This document shows positions 32,531 to 40,200 of a stretch of 64,000 nt of DNA, in pieces. The stretch spans positions 1 through 64,000 of the forward strand of contig JAHBXN010000011.1 in assembly GCA_019636475.1 (NCBI GenBank). Reading direction: 5' to 3'. The position numbers and the translations under genes are program-made. Source of the stretch: Phycisphaerae bacterium (GTDB taxonomy: Bacteria; Planctomycetota; Phycisphaerae; UBA1845; UTPLA1). The notes under the pieces were generated by a model. The model had not been told where the DNA came from. It made no database searches and was given only the letters and a program-made list of their open reading frames with translations. Each line of letters begins with the position of its first letter. Within the stretch, counting starts at the first letter, position 1.

Positions 32531-33211
32531 ATGATTATCGTCGTTGCAAATTCGAAGGGCGGGGTCGGCAAGTCCACCCTGGCCGTCCACCTCGCCGCAT
32601 GGCTCAGCGAGCAGGGGCACCGCGTCACGCTCGCGGACTGCGACACGCAGCAGTCATCGTCCGAATGGATACGCGAGTCGCGCCCTGACATCAAGGCGGT
32701 GCGCCTCGACAATCCCGACACCATCCTCAACGAATTGCCGAACCTGGCGCAGGAGGCGGACTACGTCGTCGCCGACGGGCCGGGCAGTCAGACTGAAACG
32801 AGCAGGGCGCTTCTTCTTCGCGCCGATTTGGCGATCGTGCCGTGCAAGGCGTCGATGCTTGAAGTGAGGGCGCTCGCGAAGGCGACCGACGTGCTTCGCC
32901 AGGCGCAGGACATTCGCGCCGGCATCCCCAAGGCGGTCATCGTGCTCAGCATGGTCGGCAAGACCTACCGGCTCACCAAGGACATGAAGGACGCTGCGGC
33001 GGCTCTGTCGCTTCCGCTCGCGTCGAAGGCGCTCACGCTTCGGCAGATTTACGCCGACGCGCCGGGGCAGGGGGCCGTCGTGTGGACGATGGGCGCTCGC
33101 GCCCGCGAAGCAGCCGACGAGGTGGACAAGCTCTTCCGCGAGATTCTGCCGCAGGCGGTTCGCGACAAGGGAATCAACGTGCGCGCAAAGCGCGTCGCAG
33201 CAATATCGTAA
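32531..33211 (+). CDS. parA: ParA-family partition ATPase
   Basis: A 226-residue Walker-type ATPase. The deviant Walker A is NSKGGVGKSTLAVHLA (~7-22), with VTLADCDTQQSSSEW (~32-46, Asp for Walker A'), DYVVADGPGSQTETS (~75-89) and a C-terminal GARAREAADEVDKLF. It lacks an N-terminal helix-turn-helix, as in plasmid type Ib ParA and orphan ParA of integrative elements. It starts an operon with the small partner and RepA, typical of a segregation/replication module. It positions or segregates element copies. Confidence 0.9.
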   Translation: MIIVVANSKGGVGKSTLAVHLAAWLSEQGHRVTLADCDTQQSSSEWIRESRPDIKAVRLDNPDTILNELPNLAQEADYVVADGPGSQTETSRALLLRADLAIVPCKASMLEVRALAKATDVLRQAQDIRAGIPKAVIVLSMVGKTYRLTKDMKDAAAALSLPLASKALTLRQIYADAPGQGAVVWTMGARAREAADEVDKLFREILPQAVRDKGINVRAKRVAAIS

Positions 33212-33225
33212 AGAGGAGAGAGGAC

Positions 33226-33525
33226 ATGGCCGAACAGCGGCGATCATTGACCGAGGGACTTCAACAGGTTCAAGAGGCTGGCGACAAGGTCGAGAAGGCC
33301 TTCGTCTTCGGTAAGCACCAGGCCGCTCGGCCGAACGGTGATGAAACGCCGGCAACGGTTGTGAACCGCGTGCAACTCAGCACGCGCATCCGCGACGACT
33401 ACTTCAAGGCACTCAAGCGCGCATCGCTCGAACGCCAGATGAATGGCATCGAGCCGAGCACGATCGTTGAAATCATCGAGGAGGCGCTCGAACCGTGGTT
33501 GAAATCGAAAGGATACCTTCGGTGA
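33226..33525 (+). CDS. Small ParA-partner protein
   Basis: A 99-residue protein with ATG 33226 after AAGAGGAGAGAGG. N-terminal MAEQRRSLTEGLQQVQEAGD is a helix that could touch ParA. The C-terminal half (VQLSTRIRDDYFKALKRASL, PSTIVEIIEEALEPWLK) resembles a ribbon-helix-helix domain (strand, helix, helix). It is probably the DNA-binding centromere protein of the ParA system. Overlaps RepA by four bases (GTGA). Confidence 0.75.
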   Translation: MAEQRRSLTEGLQQVQEAGDKVEKAFVFGKHQAARPNGDETPATVVNRVQLSTRIRDDYFKALKRASLERQMNGIEPSTIVEIIEEALEPWLKSKGYLR

Positions 33526-34484
33526 GCGAGGCTCCCGAAGTCGCGACTCAAGATGAGCTCTCGCCGACGGGAACCGAACTGACGCCGACACAGCAACGCC
33601 TCCTTCACGCCGGCAACTGGATCAAGATGATGCCGCCCGAGCGGGCCGACTTCCTGCACACGGTCATGTGCCAGGTCGGACTGCCGCGACGGCGGACCGA
33701 CGCCAAGATGTTCGAGCGGCACAGCGGCCACGTCAGCATTCTGCTGGAGACCGGCAAGCTCTATGACGGGAAGGATTTTGTCGAGCAGCCGTTGCCGTAT
33801 GGCACGATTCCCCGGCTGGTCATGGTGCATGTCAGTTCCGAGGCGATCCGTACCCAGCAGCGCAGCGTTGAGATCGGCGACAGCATGCGCCAGTTTCTGA
33901 ACATGCTCGGCATGCAGACCAGCGGCGGAAAGCGGGGAGGGTACACGGCGCTCCGCAGGCAGATGGAAGCGCTCGCGGCTTGCCGTCTCACCATCGGCAT
34001 GCACGCCGAGGGCCGCGTCGTTACGGTGGATGCCAAGCCGATCAAGCGATTCGAGGCATGGCTGCAACACGACGGTTCGCAGCGGACGCTGTGGCCGGGC
34101 GTGCTGGAGTTGTCCGAGGATTTTTTCAACACGCTGGCCGAACACGCGGTGCCGCTCGACTTCCGCGCGCTCGCAGCGCTGCGGCATTCGTCGCTCGGAC
34201 TCGACGTGTACACATGGCTCGCCCACCGGCTCTGCCGCGTGAATAACGCCAACGGCGTCATGCTCAGCTGGGAGAATCTCCGCGACCAGTTCGGCCAGGA
34301 ATACCACACGTCGAAGGATTTTAAGAAGGAGTTCCGGCAGGTACTGCGACAAGTGTGCGTCGTCTATCCCGACGCAAGAATCGAGGAAGTGATCGGCGGC
34401 CTACGACTCTACCCGTCGCCGCCGCCATTACCTCCGACAACCGTCAGCATGATGTTGCCTTCCGGCAACACCCCCTGTGGATAA
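33522..34484 (+). CDS. RepA-like replication initiator
   Basis: A 320-residue plasmid initiator of the RepA group (PF04796-like as I remember it). Motifs: TPTQQRLLHAGNWIKMMPPE, GLPRRRTDAKMFERHSGHVS, LPYGTIPRLVMVHVSSEAIR, FLNMLGMQTSGGKRGGYTAL (DNA-binding segment), WPGVLELSEDFFNTLAEHAV and GLDVYTWLAHRLCR. I chose the GTG at 33522, which overlaps the partner's stop and has AAAGGA in place; the frame opens at 33495. Its TAA lies inside a DnaA box, and iterons follow, so it acts on the adjacent origin. The element can probably replicate as a plasmid after excision. Confidence 0.88.
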   Translation: MSEAPEVATQDELSPTGTELTPTQQRLLHAGNWIKMMPPERADFLHTVMCQVGLPRRRTDAKMFERHSGHVSILLETGKLYDGKDFVEQPLPYGTIPRLVMVHVSSEAIRTQQRSVEIGDSMRQFLNMLGMQTSGGKRGGYTALRRQMEALAACRLTIGMHAEGRVVTVDAKPIKRFEAWLQHDGSQRTLWPGVLELSEDFFNTLAEHAVPLDFRALAALRHSSLGLDVYTWLAHRLCRVNNANGVMLSWENLRDQFGQEYHTSKDFKKEFRQVLRQVCVVYPDARIEEVIGGLRLYPSPPPLPPTTVSMMLPSGNTPCG

Positions 34485-34622
34485 CTCTCATGAACCGAGA
34501 AGTTATCCACGCTGAATCGTCCCCCCTTGGTGCGCTGAATTGCCCCCCCGTCCGACCCGGTATATGCGCTGAATCACCCCCCCGTAAAACCTATAGTCTT
34601 ATTACCTATAGGTTTCCTATAG
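34476..34622. other. Candidate replication origin (oriV) downstream of RepA
   Basis: Two inverted DnaA boxes, TGTGGATAA (34476-34484) and TTATCCACG (34503-34511). Three repeats of GCTGAAT-x-x-CCCCCC type begin at 34511, 34534 and 34568. An AT-rich stretch with three CCTATAG words and the inverted repeat AAACCTATAG / CCTATAGGTTT follows (34587-34615). This is the standard layout of an iteron plasmid origin beside its repA. Confidence 0.7.
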
Positions 34623-34843
34623 TTGCGAGGCCGGAATTCGTGGAAAAGGGGAAGTAAAGGCATCCAGGAATAGCGTCAGGCAATCAGGGACCGTCGTTTA
34701 TTCCGCATTAGAAGGCCGTACAGCAGCGGAAGGCCGTCTCGACAGCCCGTTCCACGCCCCGACATAAAAAGACACGCTCCTGACGCTTGTATCGCCGGGA
34801 GCGGTGTCTTCCGTTCAGTATCGAAACTGCGAGTGTCGTCAGT
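34623..34843. other. Spacer after the origin, no gene seen
   Basis: About 220 bases without a supported gene. It ends where the convergent dockerin-type gene stops. Confidence 0.4.
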
Positions 34844-35830
34844 TCATCCAATCAGTTCGTTCACGAATGCCTGAATGTCATCACCATTGACCTGGCAGTC
34901 GCCGGACAGGTCGGCGCCGAGGATGCCGCAATCGGGATATTGTGCGGCGAATCCACCTGGATTGACGAGCGCCGTCACGAACGCGGCGGCGTCGAGACCA
35001 TCCACCAGGCCGTCGCAGTTGACATCGCCGCGCACGCCGGAGGGCGCGGGGAGGGTGACAAAGCCGACATTGCCGCCAGCCGGCGACTTTTCCCACACCA
35101 ACGAGAACGCGCCGGTCTGGAGATCGAACGTCCCGACGTACATCGTGGATGGCGAACCGGGCACGCGAAACGCGCCCCACAATTCATCGTTGTACATTTC
35201 AAGCCCGTTTGCTTCCATGTCGAACCCGACGTTCCCTACAGGTGTCCAACTACTCAGCGAGGGCGGATCTGCGAAGCGGTAGAGCGTGTCCGTGATACCG
35301 TCGATCGCGAACCATTCGTGAACGCCGTCGAATGCAAGGCCGCCGATATTGCTACTGCCCGTTGAAACGTTGACGGCCTCACCAACAATTTCAAAGTCGT
35401 GGTCGAGGCGTTTGATGCCGCCATCATCACCGATCGCCCACAATTGGCCGTAGGCGAAATCCAGTGAAACGATCGCGAGACCCGGCGCGCGCTGCCCGAC
35501 TTCAACAAGTGTGGGCGTTCCACAAGCTGCGCCATCGACGCGCCAGAACTTCCCTTCGTTTACCGCCTGAACGGCCAATACATCGCCTGCGACGCATCCC
35601 GCGACTGTCACCCCGGCCGGAACGGTCGTCATGCCGATGATGGCTCCCGGTTGGTTGGGGAACTCTTCCACGGAACCGTTTCCGTCCGCGTTAAACCTGT
35701 AGAGCGTCGCACCGCGACTTACGAGGCACACCGGGTCGGCGAAGACCCGTTGGCCAAACGCCAAAAACACGAAACCCATCAAAATCAGATTCGAAGACCG
35801 CAGCATCCATCGACCGCGCGCGCAAGGCAT
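34844..35830 (-). CDS. Secreted protein with C-terminal dockerin-like repeat
   Basis: A 328-residue protein from ATG 35830 (GGAGGG site). A signal peptide is seen (RSSNLILMGFVFLAFGQRVF ending near ADP). The middle is strand-rich with loosely repeated blades (LYRFNADGNGSVEEFPNQPG, YGQLWAIGDDGGIKRLDHDF, GLEMYNDELWGAFRV), suggesting a beta-propeller. The last ~60 residues hold a dockerin-like pair (GDVNCDGLVDGLDAAAFVTA and GADLSGDCQVNGDDIQAFVN), with EF-hand-like calcium loops, typical of planctomycete surface proteins. It is divergent from an XRE regulator with a palindrome between. As a chromosomal-type gene inside the element it may be cargo. Confidence 0.82.
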   Translation of the reverse strand: MPCARGRWMLRSSNLILMGFVFLAFGQRVFADPVCLVSRGATLYRFNADGNGSVEEFPNQPGAIIGMTTVPAGVTVAGCVAGDVLAVQAVNEGKFWRVDGAACGTPTLVEVGQRAPGLAIVSLDFAYGQLWAIGDDGGIKRLDHDFEIVGEAVNVSTGSSNIGGLAFDGVHEWFAIDGITDTLYRFADPPSLSSWTPVGNVGFDMEANGLEMYNDELWGAFRVPGSPSTMYVGTFDLQTGAFSLVWEKSPAGGNVGFVTLPAPSGVRGDVNCDGLVDGLDAAAFVTALVNPGGFAAQYPDCGILGADLSGDCQVNGDDIQAFVNELIG

Positions 35831-35914
35831 TGGAAGTCCCTCCGGATGGCCCTTTAGCCGCACGCCAGCCTTTCCGTCAAGGCGTGGAGGCGACTGTTTC
35901 GAGACCATCTTATT

Positions 35915-35928
35915 CCAACTATAGTTGG
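35915..35928. promoter_or_regulatory. Perfect 14-bp palindrome CCAACTATAGTTGG
   Basis: A perfect palindrome lies between the divergent dockerin-type and XRE genes, 37 bases before the GTG of the XRE gene. A likely autoregulatory operator. Confidence 0.6.
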
Positions 35929-35964
35929 CAGACCGGACCGATAGCAAGGGGTAGCCTGAAAAAT

Positions 35965-36177
35965 GTGCTTGGCGACGAATTACGAAAGGAACGCCTCAGG
36001 GCCCAACTGACGCAGGAAGAACTGGCGTCCAGGGCCGGCGTGTCTCGAAATTACGTCAGCCTTCTTGAGTTGAACGAGAAATCCCCAACGGTTCAAATGC
36101 TGTTCAGGCTGTGCAAAGTCCTGAAGGTCCGGCCGTCGTCGCTGATTCAACGTGTTGAGCTAGGCGACGGGAGGTAG
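35965..36177 (+). CDS. Small XRE-family helix-turn-helix regulator
   Basis: A 70-residue regulator: GDELRKERLRAQLTQEELAS (helix 1-2), RAGVSRNYVSLLELNEKSPT (recognition helix and turn), VQMLFRLCKVLKVRPSSLIQ. Its length equals one HTH_3 domain, as in restriction-control (C) proteins. I chose GTG 35965; an upstream frame to 35830 runs over the operator and looks spurious. An HNH endonuclease gene follows 58 bases later, so it may be its control protein. Confidence 0.75.
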   Translation: MLGDELRKERLRAQLTQEELASRAGVSRNYVSLLELNEKSPTVQMLFRLCKVLKVRPSSLIQRVELGDGR

Positions 36178-36235
36178 CCTTGCGAGCCGCCGTTTGGAAG
36201 TACAGGGCTCCCCCTGAAGGATCGGATAAATCGAT

Positions 36236-36934
36236 ATGCCAGAACGGCGACGAACAAGACCACCAAGGCAGGTTGAAAAACGCGTCTATCAGGAAGCAGG
36301 GTCGCGATGCGCGTACTGCCCCGAGGCCACTGTCGCCTCTCTCCAGATTCATCACATCGACGGCGACCCGCTGAACCACGTCTTTGAAAACCTGCTTCTG
36401 GTCTGCGCCAACTGCCATACGAAGATCACGGCAGGCACCATTAGCGCAACGACTGTCCGGGACCGGAAACGCTTGCTCATGCAAGCCGGTGCACCGCCTG
36501 TATCCATGCCCGCCGTTTCCGTATCAATCAACGCGTCTCAGTTTCAAGGCGACATCGCTCAGACGATCACCAAGATCGCTACGGGAGGACGCCCCCGTAT
36601 CAAGCACCCCGACGGATCCTTGGGGGCCGACCTAAGCAAGAAGGGGTACATCGACTACCTTATAGCGCGATACTTCGAGTACCGCCAGGCGGACACGTCC
36701 TACGGACGGCACGTCGCGTTTTCGCACGGCGTGTTGCACAAGAGCATTCAGCGTAAATTCGGGCACAAGACGTTTTTCATGCCCGTCGAGTTTTTTCCGC
36801 AGCTGGTGAATTATCTGCATCAACAGATTGACAAGACGATCCAAGGCAAGCGCAACACGAAACGTGGCATCCCGAACTATCACACCTTCAACGTGCATCT
36901 GATCGAACACGATCACTCGGCCGCACGTCGATGA
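36236..36934 (+). CDS. HNH endonuclease
   Basis: A 232-residue protein. The N-terminal HNH domain (~15-65) has CAYCPEA, the core LQIHHIDGDPLNH and NLLLVCANCHTKI: two Cys pairs for zinc and the HH-D catalytic core with N. A ~30-residue linker and an unassigned C-terminal domain follow (GGRPRIKHPDGSLGADLSKK, AFSHGVLHKSIQRKFGHKTF). Together with the small XRE gene before it this looks like a control protein plus nuclease, possibly restriction-like or a defence nuclease. No methyltransferase is adjacent; the orphan methyltransferase at 28.5 kb is not obviously its partner. Confidence 0.85.
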   Translation: MPERRRTRPPRQVEKRVYQEAGSRCAYCPEATVASLQIHHIDGDPLNHVFENLLLVCANCHTKITAGTISATTVRDRKRLLMQAGAPPVSMPAVSVSINASQFQGDIAQTITKIATGGRPRIKHPDGSLGADLSKKGYIDYLIARYFEYRQADTSYGRHVAFSHGVLHKSIQRKFGHKTFFMPVEFFPQLVNYLHQQIDKTIQGKRNTKRGIPNYHTFNVHLIEHDHSAARR

Positions 36935-37235
36935 GTGGAGTGGACGAACCGGTCGGTACGTCGTCACCCAGGGTTTATTACGCCAGTTGTTTAACGCACT
37001 CCGGCATTCATATCAAATTCGCATTGTTTTTTGGTTGATTCCGCCGCGACGATGTGGCATGTCATGTCGCGTCCAATTTAATTCCCTTCAACATGCCCTT
37101 CCGATTACTTCGTCACCACACTGAACACACCGCAATCCCCGTCCTGATCCGGCTTCCGACGCCGGTGGGCAGGGTCGTTCACGTGCGTGCGGCCGAGCGC
37201 GCGGGCGGGCATGAATTCACGGATCGCGCGGCGTT
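36935..37235. other. Intergenic region before the methyltransferase-helicase
   Basis: About 300 bases with an AT-richer centre (36995-37040) that may contain a promoter. A 61-residue plus frame (37054-37239) shows no recognisable domain. No gene supported. Confidence 0.4.
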
Positions 37236-40200
37236 TTGACGATGGCCCGGAAGTCGCGATCGCATTATCACACCCCATTATTGTTTTCGCTCGAGAGCGG
37301 CGACACAGCGGTTGCACTCGAAGACCCATCGCCACAACAGGAAGGAGACTCCCATGCCCTACAAGACGATCATTCTCGAACTGCTGCAAGCGAACACGAA
37401 GTTGCACGAGACGCTCCGCTGCGGTCGGATGCTGCTTCCGGTCACGGAGTCACTTGCGATAGCGCTGAAGGCGCGGCACGAGGTGCTGAAGGAGCAGCTC
37501 GCCACGACGCAAACCGGCATCGAATCGAGTCAGGCATCGAGCGCGGCGATGGAGATCGCGGTCACGGAGATGGAGAATCGTTTGCAGGCCGCGTTTCCGC
37601 CGGACGGGCAGGTGGAACTGTCGCTGGACGACGCGATGGCGTTCGTCCGAAGTCTCACGTCGCACGCCTGAAATGGTCGCGCAGCCCGACGCTTTGGGAT
37701 CTACCCGGCGAAGAAACGCACGAGGATGCAATTGGACAGGCCGTCCACGGCGAGCATTCCGAATCCCAAGTCAGTTATTCGACTGAATCAAACGAACAGC
37801 ATCACGCCACTCAATCCGCAATTCCCAATGACACGGCACCGGCACCCGTCGTCCAGTTCGCCGGCGGCGAAAAGGAAAAGGCACGCGACATCCTCGCCGC
37901 CATTCGCACACTGCAACAAATCGAGCGGGAGAAGCGGCCGGCATCCTTTGAGGAAAAACAAGTCCTTGCCCGGTTCCCCGGCTTTGGCCCCGTGGCCCTA
38001 TCGATCTTCCCCGACCCGGTGACGGGCCGCTACAAGAACGCCGGCTGGCAGGTGCTGGGCGAGGAACTGCAAGCGTTGCTTTCGCCCGCCGAGTACGACA
38101 GCGCCAAGCGAACCACGTTCAATGCCTTCTACACGTCGCCGACCGTAATAGGCGCGATTCACGATGCAATCAAACGGCTCGGCGTGCCCGACAATGCCCA
38201 GATTCTCGAACCCGGCTGCGGCAGCGGCAACTTCATGAGCCAGGGCGGTGGCCGGCACTGCTTCATCGGCGTCGAATTAGATTCCATATCCGGCCGCATC
38301 GCCCGGGCGCTGCATCCCGAACACGACATCCGCATCGAGAACTTCCGCGACACCAAGCTGCCGGAAGGCCGCGTCGGCGCCGTTGTCGGCAACGTGCCTT
38401 TCGCCGACATCAAGCTCGAATACGACGGTAAGCGGCTGTCGTTGCACGATTATTTCCTTGCCAAGTCGGTCGATGCCCTGAATCCCGGCGGTGTCATGGC
38501 AATGGTCACGACGCATTTTACCCTCGACAAGCAGAATGCAGCCATCCGTGAGTACCTCGCCTCGAAGGCGGATTTTGTCGGCGCGATCCGCTTGCCCTCC
38601 GACGCCTTCAAGCGCGAAGGCACGAACGTCGTCACCGACATCCTTTTCTTTCGCAAACGCGCCCCCGGCGACCCGGAACATCACGCCGACCCCGACTGGC
38701 TCGGCGTCGCGCCGCTTGCGATCGACGGCCTCGAAATTCCAATCAATCGCTACTTCCTCAATCACCCGGAGATGGTGCTGGGCGACTGGAGCCGTAAGGA
38801 CACGCTTTACGGCGGGGAAGGGTACAGCGTCCGTGGCAACGGCGACCTCACCGCGAAACTCAAGGACGCGATCCGCCAATTGCCGGAATTCGCGCCGACC
38901 CATACGGATCATGCGACTGAGAAGCACGCCCCGGAGTTCACGCCGCCGCCACCCGAGAAGCATATCAACGAAGGCAGCTTCTTCGTCGGAGCGGATCAGG
39001 CGATCAATCAGCTTGTTAGCCGCCAGGCCGTGCCGGTCGTGTACGGCGGGAAGACACTCAAGGCAACCGGCGCGCTGACCGGCCGCAGAATGGCCGCACT
39101 GATCGGGCTGCGCGACTGCGCGAGACGCGTGCTTCAATCGCAAAACGAAGACTGGCCGGTCGAGCATCGCGACGAAGCGCGGCGCGAACTCAATCGCGTG
39201 TACGACCGTTTCGTCCGTGCCTACGGCCCGATTAACAAAACGACGTTCGGCGAGACCCGCGACGGCAGCGTCATCCGTCGTCGGCCCAACCTCGTGAAAT
39301 TCATCGAAGACCCCGACGCGATGCTTGTCATGTCGCTGGAAGAGTATGACGAAGTCACCGGCAAGGCTGCCAAGGCCGCGATCATGACCAAGGACGTGGT
39401 CGGCCGGACGCCCCCCGTGACGAACGTCGCCAGCGCCGAGGAGGGATTGCTCGTTTCACTCAACCAACGGGGCAGGGTAGACCTGCCGTTCATCGCCGAG
39501 TTGTACGACAAGCCCGAACAGCAAATCATCGAAGAACTAGGCGATTTGATCTACCGCGACCCCGAATCGAAGCAGTGGAAGACGGCCGACGAGTACCTGT
39601 CAGGCAACGTCCGGCACAAGCTGGCCGTTGCCGAAAAGGCCGGGCCGACATTCGCACGAAACGCCGAGGCATTGCGCCGCGTGCAGCCCGAGGACGTGCT
39701 TCCCGGCGACATCGACGCCAATCTCGGCGCGCCGTGGATACCCGCGTCCGACATCCAGGCGTTCGCAGCCCAGTTGTTTCACGTTTCCCCGGAGGCCGTG
39801 CCCGTCGCGCATCTTGAGAAGGACGCGGTGTGGAGCTTCGACGCAGGTTACGCCGCCAAGCAATCCGTCGCCGCCACGTCTGATTACGGCACCGAACGCG
39901 CAAACGGCACATGGCTGCTGGAACTCGCACTCAACATGAAGTCGCCGACCATCTACGACGTGATTGACCGCGGCGACAAGGAAGAACGCGTCGTCAATCA
40001 GGAAGAGACGATGGCTGCCCGCGAGAAGCAGAAGCAGATCAAGGAGCGCTTCCGCGCCTGGGTGTTCACCGACCACGAACGCACCGAGCGGCTGGTCCGC
40101 ATCTATAACGACACATACAACAACCTCCGTCCGCGCCTCTTCGACGGCTCGCACCTCGACTTCCCCGGCATGAACCAGACGATCCAATTGCGCCCGCATC

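Noticed and set aside
38277-39167. Minus-strand 296-codon frame
   Set aside because: Antisense shadow within the giant helicase gene.
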